Positions 15,839 to 23,905 of a DNA stretch of 64,000 nt are shown here, piece by piece (position 1 is the stretch's first letter; every line of letters starts with the position of its first letter). Made by a program: the position numbers and the translations under genes. Source of the stretch: JANPPS01 sp965246925 (GTDB taxonomy: Bacteria > Pseudomonadota > Alphaproteobacteria > Acetobacterales > Acetobacteraceae); contig OZ251994.1 of the NCBI GenBank assembly GCA_965246925.1, positions 1,798,001 through 1,862,000 of the forward strand, read 5' to 3'. The notes beneath the pieces were generated by a model. It saw only the letters and a program-made list of their open reading frames with translations. It had not been told where the DNA came from and searched no databases.

Positions 15839-17209
15839 ATGTCGCGTGTTCACTCAAACAAAGGCCGGGCGGGGCTGGGACGGGCAGGAAGCGTCAGCAT
15901 CGTCGTGGCATTGCTGGGGATCGTCCTGATCGGCTTTGCGGCCCTCGCCGTCGATGTCGGCCTTTGGGAGGTCAACGGCAACCGTTTGCAGGGGGCGGCG
16001 GATTCGGCGTCAGTGTCCGCCGCCTATACTTTCTCGGGCGCACTCGCCGCCGGAGCGACGGCGGCGCAGGCAAAGGCCGCCGCCGTGTCGGAGGCATCGC
16101 TCATCGCGGCCGCGCATGGCTTCAATGCCGCATCCGGCGCAGTCGTCACCGTCAACATTCCACCCCTGGCGCCAAGCCCCTACAACAACATCTCCAACGC
16201 TGTCGAAGTTTTGATCACGCAGCCGCAAACCATGATGCTGGCCCGGGTCGTGCTGAAGACCCCGCCCACCATCACGGGCCGTGCGGTCGCGAAAGGCACA
16301 GGCACGGCTATGTGCATGTTGGCGCTGAGCCCATCCGGTCAGGCCATCACGACCGGAACCTTGAATCCCTGGGTGGCGACACCGAGTTGCGCGGTTTACG
16401 TGAACTCATCCGATCCATGCGCCATCAACATGCCCTCCTACTCGGCCCTCTCGATGGCGGAGGGCTATGTCACCGGCAACACCTGCCCGGCGCCGCAAAG
16501 CAACACTCCCCAGCCATCGACCCGTCCGTTCAATGCGTTCGTGAGCGCCTCCGGCTCCGTCAAGACCGGTCAGGCCGTCACTCCCGACCCTTACGCCTCA
16601 ACCAATATCAGCATGCCCGCTTCGGCGTGTACGAATGTAACCATCCCCGCGACACCGAATAACAATCTGCCTGCCGGCCATTACTGCGCCCTCAACATAC
16701 CGGCAGGAGGAGGCGTATTCCTGCTGAACTCCGGAGATCAAAACTTCTTTATCGATGGCGACATTACTGTGGCCAACGCTGCTCAGCTCTATGGCGGAGG
16801 AGTCTCGGTCGTCTTCACGAATGGCGGCAGCATCAAAGTAAGTGGAACCGGCTTGGTCAACCTCGCCGCGCCAGGAACCTTAGTTGCCGGCAATAACAGG
16901 GGTGTAGCCGTCTGGTCCCGGGGGACGAACGCCTTCACGACGGCTCAACAGAGCAACTTCACGGTCACCGGGCTATTTTATGCCCCGAATGCCGCCGTGA
17001 CGTGGGTGACGAACAACACCCAGTCGCAGGCGCCCTGCACGCAGATCGTCGCGAAAACCATCACATTCACCCGGCACCTAGACGGGGGCGGAAGTGCTGA
17101 CGACGATTTTACGGTCCCGAGCGCGACCTTCAAAGGCCCGGATGGCTGCACCAACTTCAATTTGCAGAGCCCGAATGGCAGCGGCTCTAATTTCCGGGTC
17201 AAGGAATAA
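15839..17209 (+). CDS. TadG-like protein (putative Flp pilus assembly)
   Basis: A 456-residue secreted or membrane-anchored protein. The N-terminal segment GRAGSVSIVVALLGIVLIGF, followed by AALAVDVGLWEVNGNRLQGA, is the TadG/TadE-like membrane anchor with the ADSASVSAA helix. The rest is Thr/Ser/Asn-rich and contains scattered Cys and beta-rich stretches (FFIDGDITVANAAQLYGGGV), not an obvious von Willebrand A domain. TadG proteins belong to tight-adherence pilus systems and sit in the inner membrane and periplasm. The ATG at 15839 is preferred over a GTG at 15782. Two TadE-like genes follow. Confidence 0.75.
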   Translation: MSRVHSNKGRAGLGRAGSVSIVVALLGIVLIGFAALAVDVGLWEVNGNRLQGAADSASVSAAYTFSGALAAGATAAQAKAAAVSEASLIAAAHGFNAASGAVVTVNIPPLAPSPYNNISNAVEVLITQPQTMMLARVVLKTPPTITGRAVAKGTGTAMCMLALSPSGQAITTGTLNPWVATPSCAVYVNSSDPCAINMPSYSALSMAEGYVTGNTCPAPQSNTPQPSTRPFNAFVSASGSVKTGQAVTPDPYASTNISMPASACTNVTIPATPNNNLPAGHYCALNIPAGGGVFLLNSGDQNFFIDGDITVANAAQLYGGGVSVVFTNGGSIKVSGTGLVNLAAPGTLVAGNNRGVAVWSRGTNAFTTAQQSNFTVTGLFYAPNAAVTWVTNNTQSQAPCTQIVAKTITFTRHLDGGGSADDDFTVPSATFKGPDGCTNFNLQSPNGSGSNFRVKE

Positions 17210-17275
17210 TTGTATAGGCCGCCCTCCAGACCTAGCTCCGCTGCAGAGGTCCTTTCACTGAGATCGGCCGGCCAC

Positions 17276-17779
17276 ATGCCGATACCATTCTTCCTATCCT
17301 CGAACCAGCGACGTAGGGGCCGGTCGGGCGTCGCCGCGCTGGAATTTGGGCTGCTGGCGCCGGTGCTGATCCCGCTTGTCCTCGCGACGGCCACCTTGGG
17401 GCTTGCGCTGCGGGCTAAGATGCAACTCGGCAATGCAGGCCGGGCAGGGGCCGCCTGGGTCGGCCTGAACGGCTACGATCCCGCGTCGGCAAGCAACCAG
17501 ACCGACCTCACCAACGCGGTCACGTCGGCCACGACCATCACGGGCATCACGGTCACGGCATCCAAGCAGACCCAGCAATGCCTCGATCCCTCATCCCCGC
17601 CGCCCAACAACTACGCCTTCCAAGCGCCATCCAGCGGGCGCTGTCCGAACAACGGCGTGCCGGGTGACTACGTCGTCATCAGCCTCTCTCTGCCGTATAG
17701 CTACATAACGCCCGTCCCCTTCACGTCGATCTCCGGCACCAAGACGATGACATCCGTGCAGCTGGTCAGGGTCAAATGA
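17276..17779 (+). CDS. TadE-like pilus assembly protein
   Basis: A 167-residue pseudopilin-like protein. After a basic N-terminus, RRRGRSGVAALEFGLLAPVL marks the TadE motif with the conserved Glu five residues into the hydrophobic helix, the prepilin-peptidase type processing site. The C-terminal domain is Ser/Thr-rich with two Cys. The ATG at 17276 is chosen because the basic leader starts there. The stop overlaps the next TadE-like start (ATGA). The main Tad machinery genes are not in this window. Confidence 0.75.
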   Translation: MPIPFFLSSNQRRRGRSGVAALEFGLLAPVLIPLVLATATLGLALRAKMQLGNAGRAGAAWVGLNGYDPASASNQTDLTNAVTSATTITGITVTASKQTQQCLDPSSPPPNNYAFQAPSSGRCPNNGVPGDYVVISLSLPYSYITPVPFTSISGTKTMTSVQLVRVK

Positions 17780-18165
17780 CCCGGCGCCCGCGCACCATCG
17801 CCGCGGCACGCCAGGGAACCACGACGGTCGAGTTCGCGATCATATCCTCGGCGTTGATCATGATCGTCTGCTTTACCATCGATCTCGGCCTGTTCATCTT
17901 CAGCCAATCCGCCGTGCAGTTCGCCGCCGAGCGGGCCGCCCGGTGTGCCGCGCTCAACACCACGAAATGCGGCAACACGGCCAACGTGCAGAACTATGCC
18001 CTGACGCAGGCGCTCGGCGCCCCAAACGTCAAGGCGACCGACTTCACGGTCACCACGCCAGCCTGCGGCTACCTGGTGACGGTCAACAAGGGGCCGTTTC
18101 CGTTCATCTTCTACGGTATCGGCCCCCCGGCCACGCTGCGCGCCAGTTCGTGTTTCCCAAAATGA
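17776..18165 (+). CDS. TadE-like pilus assembly protein
   Basis: A 129-residue second TadE-like protein. ARQGTTTVEFAIISSALIMI gives the short basic leader, conserved Glu and hydrophobic helix expected for a pseudopilin processed by a prepilin peptidase. The remainder is a small periplasmic domain with four Cys. It is translationally coupled to the TadE-like gene upstream and ends the TadG-TadE-TadE cluster, which precedes the ribosomal protein operon by about 120 bases. Confidence 0.75.
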   Translation: MTRRPRTIAAARQGTTTVEFAIISSALIMIVCFTIDLGLFIFSQSAVQFAAERAARCAALNTTKCGNTANVQNYALTQALGAPNVKATDFTVTTPACGYLVTVNKGPFPFIFYGIGPPATLRASSCFPK

Positions 18166-18178
18166 GCGCAGCCCGATA

Positions 18179-18208
18179 TTGACTTTGTGACACAAAGCCG
18201 TCTATGGC
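18179..18208 (+). promoter_or_regulatory. Probable promoter and palindromic site upstream of rplU
   Basis: TTGACT (18179-18184) and TATGGC (18203-18208) are spaced by 18 bases. A perfect palindrome CTTTGTGACACAAAG (18183-18197) lies between the two boxes, where a bound repressor would block RNA polymerase. The nature of the regulator is unknown. Confidence 0.45.
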
Positions 18209-18287
18209 GACCCCCCGGTGCAGCCGCACCCCATGCCCACAAGAAGGGCCGCCCACTCATCCGGGACGGTCAAACAGGAATCCGAAT

Positions 18288-18692
18288 ATGTTCGCAGTGA
18301 TCCGCACCGGCGGAAAGCAATACCGTGTCCGGCCGAATGACATCCTCAAGATCGAGAAGCTGCCCGGCGCCGAGGGTGAACTGGTGACCTTCACCGACGT
18401 GCTGGCCGTAGGCTCCGACACCGGCGGCACCACGCTGGGGGCGCCACTGGTGGAGGGTGCGACCGTCACCGCGACCATGATCGCGCAGGACCGTCTGCCG
18501 ACCGTCATCATTTTCAAGAAGCGCCGCCGGCAGAACAGCCGCCGCCGTAACGGCCACCGTCAGCAGATCAGCATCGTGCGCATCGCGGGCATCACCGCCG
18601 ATGGCCACCATATGCCGATCCACGCGGATCCGGAATCTGCCGAAGCTCCCGTCCCGGCAGAGGCCGAGATGGCCGCACCCGAACTCGCATAA
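18288..18692 (+). CDS. rplU: 50S ribosomal protein L21
   Basis: A 134-residue large-subunit protein that binds 23S rRNA. The start MFAVIRTGGKQYRVRPNDIL and the later KKRRRQNSRRRNGHRQ are diagnostic of L21. It is about 30 residues longer than the enterobacterial protein, with a Glu/Ala/Pro-rich acidic tail, as in other alphaproteobacteria. The frame is open upstream to 18204 but the conserved N-terminus fixes the ATG at 18288. rpmA follows 12 bases later. Confidence 0.97.
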   Translation: MFAVIRTGGKQYRVRPNDILKIEKLPGAEGELVTFTDVLAVGSDTGGTTLGAPLVEGATVTATMIAQDRLPTVIIFKKRRRQNSRRRNGHRQQISIVRIAGITADGHHMPIHADPESAEAPVPAEAEMAAPELA

Positions 18693-18704
18693 AGGAGAGA
18701 TCCC

Positions 18705-18974
18705 ATGGCACATAAGAAAGCAGGCGGCTCCTCCCGCAACGGACGCGACACCGCGGGCCGCCGGCTGGGCGTGAAGAAGTTCGGTGGCGAGAGCGTCATC
18801 GCCGGCAATATCATCATCCGCCAGCGCGGCACCAAGGTGAAGCCGGGCCTGAACGTGGGTCTCGGCACCGATCATACGATCTGGTCGCTGATCGACGGGC
18901 ACGTGCAGTTTCAGCGCCGCTCCGAAGGCCGGGTGCACGTCTCGGTCGTGCCGCTGGCTACCGCTGCAGAATAA
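18705..18974 (+). CDS. rpmA: 50S ribosomal protein L27
   Basis: An 89-residue ribosomal protein whose N-terminal arm reaches the peptidyl-transferase centre. MAHKKAGGSSRNGRDTAGRR and GVKKFGGESVIAGNIIIRQR are diagnostic. A GGAGAG ribosome binding site lies nine bases before the ATG. It follows rplU closely and is followed by a terminator-like hairpin before obgE. Confidence 0.98.
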   Translation: MAHKKAGGSSRNGRDTAGRRLGVKKFGGESVIAGNIIIRQRGTKVKPGLNVGLGTDHTIWSLIDGHVQFQRRSEGRVHVSVVPLATAAE

Positions 18975-18998
18975 GCGCGTCCCCCGGACCCGTCTCGC

Positions 18999-19033
18999 AA
19001 AAAGGGTCGGCACGCGCCGGCCCTTTTCGTTTA
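18999..19033 (+). terminator. Rho-independent terminator after rpmA
   Basis: AAAAGGGTCGGC and GCCGGCCCTTTT form a G/C-rich stem with a short loop, followed by TTTTCGTTT. It sits between rpmA and obgE and would end or attenuate the rplU-rpmA transcript. Confidence 0.75.
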
Positions 19034-19043
19034 GGCAACCCAG

Positions 19044-20051
19044 ATGAAGTTCCTCGACCAAGCCAAGATCTACGTCCGCTCCGGCGATGGCGGGAACGGG
19101 ACGATCGCGTTCCGGCGGGAGAAGTTCATGGAGTTCGGCGGCCCCGACGGCGGCGACGGCGGCAAGGGCGGTGACATCGTCTTCGTCGCCGCGCGCAACC
19201 TGAATACCCTGATCGACTTCCGCTACACGCAGCACTTCCGGGCGCCGAAGGGCGGAAACGGCGCCGGCTCGGACCGGACAGGGGCGGGGGCGGAGGACGT
19301 CGTCATTCAGGTACCGCTCGGCACGCAGATCATCGCGGACGACAAGGAAACGCTGCTGGCTGACCTCGATGAGGACGGCAAGATCGTGACGCTGTGCCGC
19401 GGCGGGGATGGCGGGCATGGGAACGCGCACTTCAAGACCAGCACCAACCGCGCGCCGCGCAAGAGCACGCCGGGCTACCCGGGGGAGGAGCGGTGGGTTT
19501 GGCTACGCCTCAAGCTGATCGCCGACGTGGGGCTGGTCGGGCTGCCGAATGCGGGCAAGAGCACGCTTCTGTCGGTGGTGTCCGCGGCGCGGCCGAAGAT
19601 TGCCGACTACCCCTTCACGACGCTGCACCCGCAATTGGGGGTGGTGCGGCTGAGCCATTCCGAGGAGTTCGTGATCGCCGACATACCGGGCCTGATCCGC
19701 GGCGCGCATGAGGGTGCGGGGCTGGGTGACCGCTTCCTGGGCCATGTCGAGCGCTGCGCCGTGCTGCTGCATCTGGTGGACGGCGCGGCGGGCAACGTGG
19801 TCCGGGCATGGCGGACGGTGCGGGACGAGCTGGAAGCCTACGGCGGCGGCCTCGCGGACAAGCCCGAACTGCTGGTGCTGAACAAGCTGGACGCCATGAC
19901 CCCGCGTGAGGTGTCCAGCCGCCGCGCGGCGCTGATGAAGGCGTCCGGGCAGGAGGTCATGCTGCTGTCGGGCGCCACCGGCGAGAACCTGCCGGAGGTG
20001 AAGCGGGCGCTGATGGACCGGGTGTATGCGCACCGCCCCGTGCTTGCATAA
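19044..20051 (+). CDS. obgE: Obg GTPase (CgtA)
   Basis: A 335-residue essential GTPase linked to 50S ribosome maturation. It has the Gly-rich Obg fold (residues 1-160, e.g. GGPDGGDGGKGGDIVF) and then the G domain with G1 GLPNAGKST, the switch region YPFTTLHPQLGVV, G3 DIPGLIRGA and G4 NKLD. It lacks a long C-terminal extension, as is common. It lies in the conserved rplU-rpmA-obgE-proB order. The last codons are part of a 17-base tandem repeat that runs into proB. Confidence 0.97.
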   Translation: MKFLDQAKIYVRSGDGGNGTIAFRREKFMEFGGPDGGDGGKGGDIVFVAARNLNTLIDFRYTQHFRAPKGGNGAGSDRTGAGAEDVVIQVPLGTQIIADDKETLLADLDEDGKIVTLCRGGDGGHGNAHFKTSTNRAPRKSTPGYPGEERWVWLRLKLIADVGLVGLPNAGKSTLLSVVSAARPKIADYPFTTLHPQLGVVRLSHSEEFVIADIPGLIRGAHEGAGLGDRFLGHVERCAVLLHLVDGAAGNVVRAWRTVRDELEAYGGGLADKPELLVLNKLDAMTPREVSSRRAALMKASGQEVMLLSGATGENLPEVKRALMDRVYAHRPVLA

Positions 20052-20104
20052 AGCCCGTCCTTGCATGAAGCCCGTGCCTGCATGAAACCCGTGCCCGCAT
20101 GAAC
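20037..20104 (+). repeat. Four 17-bp tandem repeats joining obgE to proB
   Basis: Four imperfect copies of CCCGTGCCTGCATGAAA start at 20037, 20054, 20071 and 20088. The first includes the obgE stop codon and the last includes the proB ATG. Copies two and three each supply an ATG that opens a six-codon frame (MKPVPA) whose TGA overlaps the next ATG. Confidence 0.9.
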
Positions 20105-21202
20105 CTCGCGGCGGCCCGGCTGCTGGTGGTCAAGATCGGGAGCGCCCTGCTGGTGGACGGGGCGCAGCCGCGGGCGGCCTGGCTGGACGGTGTGGCGCAT
20201 GACATCGCGGCGGCGCGCGCGCGGGGAACGCAGGTGATCGTGGTGTCGTCCGGCGCGATCGCGCTGGCTCGGTCGGTGCTGGGGCTGACGCAGAAGCGGC
20301 TGCGGCTCGAGGAGAAGCAGGCGGCGGCGGCGGTTGGGCAAATCCGGCTGGCGCAGGCCTGGGCGGCGGCCCTGTCTGGGCACGGAATGACCGCGGCGCA
20401 GCTGCTGCTGACGTTGGAGGATACCGAAGACCGGCGCCGGTACCTGAACGCCCGGGCCACGCTGACCACATTGCTGGGCCTGGGCTGCGTGCCGGTGATC
20501 AACGAGAACGACAGCGTAGCCACTGCGGAGATCCGCTTCGGCGACAACGACCGCCTGGCCGCCAGAGTGGCGGAAATGGTGCAGGCCGACCAGCTCGTGC
20601 TGCTGTCCGACATAGACGGCCTCTACACCGCCGACCCCAAGCGCGAGCCGGCGGCCCGGCACATCCCCGAGGTCGCGGCGCTGACGCCGGAGATCGAGGC
20701 GATGGGCGGTGACCCCCCGCCCGGCTACAGCAGTGGCGGCATGCGCACCAAGCTCGCCGCCGCCCGGATCGCGACGCAAGCCGGCTGCGCCATGGCCATC
20801 GCCCTGGGCCACGTGCCGCACCCGCTGCAGGCGCTGGCGGACGGCGCCCGCTGCACCTGGTTCCTACCGGCCGAGGATGGGCGGAGTGCCCGGAAACGCT
20901 GGATCGCCGGGGCGCTACAGCCCTCCGGCACGCTGCGGGTGGATGGCGGGGCGGCGCGCGCGCTGGCTGCCGGGCGCTCCTTGTTGCCGGCGGGGGTGCG
21001 CGAGGTGACGGGCGTGTTCGAGCGCGGGGACGCGGTGCTGATCGAAGACCCGTCCGGCACGGTGCTGGCGCGGGGCCTCACCGCCTACGCCAGCCCCGAC
21101 GCGGCGCGGATCGCGGGGCGCCGCTCCGACGAGATCGAGGCCGTGCTGGGCTGGCGGGGCCGGGACGAAATCGTGCACCGCGACGACCTGGTGCTGTCTT
21201 AA
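20099..21202 (+). CDS. proB: Glutamate 5-kinase
   Basis: A 367-residue enzyme that phosphorylates L-glutamate, the first step of proline synthesis. The amino-acid kinase domain spans about 1-255 (VVKIGSALLV, VSSGAIALAR, PVINENDSVAT, GTGGMRTKLAA-type segment YSSGGMRTKLAAARIA). A PUA domain follows (about 275-360, SLLPAGVREVTGVFERGDAV). It is full length. The ATG lies at the end of the four-fold tandem repeat. The stop TAA shares four bases with the convergent dienelactone hydrolase stop. Confidence 0.96.
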   Translation: MNLAAARLLVVKIGSALLVDGAQPRAAWLDGVAHDIAAARARGTQVIVVSSGAIALARSVLGLTQKRLRLEEKQAAAAVGQIRLAQAWAAALSGHGMTAAQLLLTLEDTEDRRRYLNARATLTTLLGLGCVPVINENDSVATAEIRFGDNDRLAARVAEMVQADQLVLLSDIDGLYTADPKREPAARHIPEVAALTPEIEAMGGDPPPGYSSGGMRTKLAAARIATQAGCAMAIALGHVPHPLQALADGARCTWFLPAEDGRSARKRWIAGALQPSGTLRVDGGAARALAAGRSLLPAGVREVTGVFERGDAVLIEDPSGTVLARGLTAYASPDAARIAGRRSDEIEAVLGWRGRDEIVHRDDLVLS

Positions 21203-21936
21203 CTTGAGGCCAAGCTCCGGCTCATGAGTGCGAGCATCGCCGCCCAGCCGCGTTCGGCGGCGGCGTGGTCGTACACGGGGAAGTCCGGCATCATCCAGCC
21301 GTGCTGGGCGGGATAGGTTTCCGCGCTGTATCGCACGCCGGCCTGGGCCAGCGCGGCTTCCAGGCGCGCGGCCATCGCGGCCGGATAGCTGCCGTCATTT
21401 GCGGCGGCGGCGATGTACACTTCGGCCCTAAGCTTGGGCGCGGACAGGTGGGGGCTGGCAGGGGCATCGGTGGCGAGGTTGCCGCCATGGTAGCTGGCCG
21501 CCGCCGCGAACCGGCCAGGGTAGCGGCCGGACGCGGCCAGCGCCATGCCGCCCCCCATGCAGAACCCGACCGCGCCAGCCTTGCCCGTCACGTCCGGACG
21601 GGCCCCGAGATAGTCGAGCAGCGGCCCGGTATCTTCCGCCGCCTTGTCGTTGCCGGTCGTGGCCATGAGCGGGCCGAGCACGGCCCGGTAATCGCCGGCG
21701 AACACCTCCTTCGGCACGAACGGGCCATAGGCCCCAAAGCGGTAGAACAGGTCCGGCAACAGCACGACATACCCGGCGGCCGCCAGACGCTCGGCCATGG
21801 CGGTCATGCCCGGGCGCACGCCGCCCGCATCCATATACATGATAACCGCAGGCCACGGGCCGGCACCGTCCGGTGTCATGACGTCGCAGGGGCACTCCCC
21901 ATCCTGCGTGCGGATCGTCACGTGCTCGTTCGGCAT
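21199..21936 (-). CDS. Dienelactone hydrolase family protein
   Basis: A 245-residue alpha/beta hydrolase. The nucleophile is the cysteine in GFCMGGGMAL, with a downstream Asp (AANDGSYP) and His (PAQHGWMMPD) completing the triad as in dienelactone hydrolases. Relatives act on dienelactones or other cyclic esters; substrate here is unknown. It is transcribed opposite to proB and their ends overlap by four bases. The start at 21936 is preceded by an AGGAGA site. Confidence 0.88.
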   Translation of the reverse strand: MPNEHVTIRTQDGECPCDVMTPDGAGPWPAVIMYMDAGGVRPGMTAMAERLAAAGYVVLLPDLFYRFGAYGPFVPKEVFAGDYRAVLGPLMATTGNDKAAEDTGPLLDYLGARPDVTGKAGAVGFCMGGGMALAASGRYPGRFAAAASYHGGNLATDAPASPHLSAPKLRAEVYIAAAANDGSYPAAMAARLEAALAQAGVRYSAETYPAQHGWMMPDFPVYDHAAAERGWAAMLALMSRSLASS

Positions 21937-21961
21937 GGCTCTTCTCCTGTGGCGGATGGAC

Positions 21962-22636
21962 TTATGGCCCGGGTTCGAACGCCTGAGAAGGCTGGGCCGG
22001 TGGCCAGCGGTGCAGGGCGGCCAGACCAGAGGCAGTCAGGCGATAGACGCCACGCTCCGCCCGCTCGAACCAGCCATAGACGTTGCGGAGCAGGATGGGT
22101 CCTGCGTCCGGCACGGCCGGGCGTAGGTCACGCGGCCGGGCCGGGCCCGTCCGTAGCGCCGCGGCGCAGTGTAGCGCGCGTTGCCGGTAGGCGGTCATGA
22201 TGGGCTGTTGGGTGGAGCCGCCGGGCGAGGGGTCGCCGCTGCGGCTAGTGAATTCAAGGAGCAAGCGCTGGCGCCGCTTCGCCTCCGTGCGGGGCCGGTA
22301 GGGGCCGGGCTCGGCAAGCACCTCCACCCGGTCGCCGGCGATGTGCACGGCCATGAGGCCAAACCCCAGCATCCGGCAGAGCCGGTGCAGCCGCCGGTCC
22401 CGGTCCCGTCCCCGCCTTGTCGCCGGGACGGCCAGCCAGACCTCGTCCGCGACCCGCATTCGGTCCACGGCCTGCAACAAAAGCTCGAGGCTGAAGCCGA
22501 GCTTCATTTCTATGACGGTGATCCGGGTATCGTCCCTAATGGCGACGACGTCGCAGCCCTGGATTTCGCCTTTCACCTCGAGGCCCGCGCTCTCGAGGAA
22601 ACGTTTGATCGCGGGGTAGAGTGTTGTTTCGGACAG
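21962..22636 (-). CDS. DUF2161 family PD-(D/E)XK-fold protein, apparent CTG start
   Basis: About 224 residues. The segment GCDVVAIRDDTRITVIEMKL carries the Asp and Glu-x-Lys of a PD-(D/E)XK nuclease-like core, as in DUF2161. Family members begin around 'SETxLYPxxKxFLE', and that sequence is present (SETTLYPAIKRFLESAGLEV) but upstream of the first ATG/GTG/TTG. In frame, the only candidate is CTG at 22636, preceded by GGGAG at suitable spacing. A GTG at 22576 would remove 20 conserved residues. The real substrate is unknown. It follows the dienelactone hydrolase on the same strand in map order. Confidence 0.75.
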   Translation of the reverse strand: MSETTLYPAIKRFLESAGLEVKGEIQGCDVVAIRDDTRITVIEMKLGFSLELLLQAVDRMRVADEVWLAVPATRRGRDRDRRLHRLCRMLGFGLMAVHIAGDRVEVLAEPGPYRPRTEAKRRQRLLLEFTSRSGDPSPGGSTQQPIMTAYRQRALHCAAALRTGPARPRDLRPAVPDAGPILLRNVYGWFERAERGVYRLTASGLAALHRWPPAQPSQAFEPGP

Positions 22637-22706
22637 ATCGGAACTCCCTATGAGGTCTGAGCTTGCCCGGCGGTCGCCATGCCGTGCTCCGACAGGCTCA
22701 GCACTA

Positions 22707-22921
22707 GAGCACTTACCGACCAGGCGGAATCGCCTGGACGGTAGTAGTGCTCGCCAAACTTGAAAAACTAGAGCCCAAGCCGACCCACTTCGGTCGGATT
22801 GGGCTCTAGACCGACATCGCTCTGACTGGAATCGCTCTTGCGATCCAGGCAGGGCGATGTCGGTCGCCCAAACAAAAACCTAGACCGCCGCCCTGACACA
22901 ATCAGGGCGATAGCGGTCTAG
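22707..22921. repeat. Array of four long hairpins
   Basis: Four consecutive inverted repeats with 17-26 bp stems: 22707-22752 (arms GAGCACT..CCAGGCG), 22768-22809 (CTAGAGCCCAAGCCGACC and its complement), 22810-22864 (ACCGACATCGC..CTGGA), 22880-22921 (CTAGACCGC..CCCTGA). The second and third abut directly. Three begin or end with CTAGA. Outside them lie diverged copies, in opposite orientation, of a GAGCCTGTC-type motif (near 22693 and 22950). They sit in the 372-base gap between two genes. Confidence 0.85.
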
Positions 22922-23008
22922 AAATGAGACGGTTTATCCCGTGAGCCCCTGAGCTTGTCCAAGGCATGCAGCAGGCTGGCCTCTGAACGTCAAGACACGC
23001 GGGCTTGG

Positions 23009-23272
23009 CTACTTCAGCTGGCTATCCTTGCTGCCCCGCCGGTTGATCCCGCCCGTCACCGGACGGCTGTCGCGGCTGGATTGGCAGGGGACGCAGGTGC
23101 GGACACCGGGTATGGCCAGGCGGCGTGCGGCCGGGATGGGGTCGCCGCACTCCACGCATTCGGTGCCGCCGGGTCCGGCCGGCATCTGTGACCGCGCGCG
23201 CTTCACCGCATCCTGCACGGTGTCGTCGATCTGGTCCTGCACCGCCCCGTCCGGGGCCCATCCGTTGGCCAT
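23009..23272 (-). CDS. DksA/TraR-type C4 zinc-finger protein
   Basis: An 87-residue protein. A C4 zinc finger is visible: CVECGDPIPAARRLAIPGVR followed by TCVPCQ, the hallmark of short TraR/YbiI-like members of the DksA family. These can bind in the RNA polymerase secondary channel. The N-terminal helix with an Asp-rich face (DQIDDTVQDAVKRAR) fits. It starts nine bases after the rutR-like gene stop on the same strand and may be co-transcribed with that operon. Confidence 0.8.
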   Translation of the reverse strand: MANGWAPDGAVQDQIDDTVQDAVKRARSQMPAGPGGTECVECGDPIPAARRLAIPGVRTCVPCQSSRDSRPVTGGINRRGSKDSQLK

Positions 23273-23281
23273 GCTCGCCTC

Positions 23282-23902
23282 CTAACAAAGAACGCCGTCC
23301 AGCAGGATACGGATCAACGCCGCCTCCGTCTCCTTGCGGAATTGCGCATCCTTGAGGCCGCGCCCGGACAGCGCGCGGACCTGCACCGCAAAATCGGCAT
23401 AATGCTGCGTCGTGGACCAGATCGCAAAGATCAGGTGCTTCGGGTCGATGGGCGCCAGGTGCCCGGCGGCGATCCAGCGCTCGATGACAGCCGCCTTTTC
23501 GGTCACCAGCGCGGCGAGCGGACCGTTCAGTATCGCCTTGGTGTGCGGCGCCCCTTGCAGCATCTCCATGGCAAACAGCCGGGATGCGCGCGGGTCCCGG
23601 GCGGACATGCGGACCTTGGCCACAATGAAACGCGTGAGCGCCGCCCGCGGGTCCATCGTCTCGTCAAGACGGCGCAGCGGTTCAAGCCACTTCTCCAGCG
23701 TCCGCTCGAGCACGGCCACATACAGCACGGTCTTGCTAGGGAAGTAATACAGCAGGTGCGTCCCGGATAGACCTGCCGCGGCCGCGACCTGTTCTATCCG
23801 GGTTCCCCTGAACCCATACTGGCTGAACACGCTGAGCGCGCTGTCCAGGATCCGCTTCTTGTTGGCGGCTCCGGACAGCGTCGTTCCGGCCGTGGCTTTC
23901 AC
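23282..23902 (-). CDS. rutR: TetR/AcrR regulator, RutR-like
   Basis: A 206-residue regulator. Residues about 15-65 form the TetR HTH (KKRILDSALSVFSQYGFRGT, ..LSGTHLLYYFPSKTVLY). The C-terminal ligand domain has STTQHYADFAVQVRALSG, close to RutR, which senses uracil/thymine and represses or activates pyrimidine genes. It is the last gene of the operon that encodes reductive pyrimidine degradation, and a RutR-like box lies in front of the first gene, 9 kb upstream in transcription. An autoregulatory loop is therefore likely. Confidence 0.78.
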   Translation of the reverse strand: MKATAGTTLSGAANKKRILDSALSVFSQYGFRGTRIEQVAAAAGLSGTHLLYYFPSKTVLYVAVLERTLEKWLEPLRRLDETMDPRAALTRFIVAKVRMSARDPRASRLFAMEMLQGAPHTKAILNGPLAALVTEKAAVIERWIAAGHLAPIDPKHLIFAIWSTTQHYADFAVQVRALSGRGLKDAQFRKETEAALIRILLDGVLC

Positions 23903-23905
23903 GGC

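Noticed and set aside
20037..20104. CRISPR-like repeat between obgE and proB
   Set aside because: Units are directly adjacent without spacers; it is a simple tandem repeat.
22181..22660. 159-residue plus-strand frame
   Set aside because: Antisense to the DUF2161 gene, whose family motifs are clear on the minus strand.
22707..22921. CRISPR array
   Set aside because: The four units have different sequences and are each self-complementary; no identical repeats with unique spacers.
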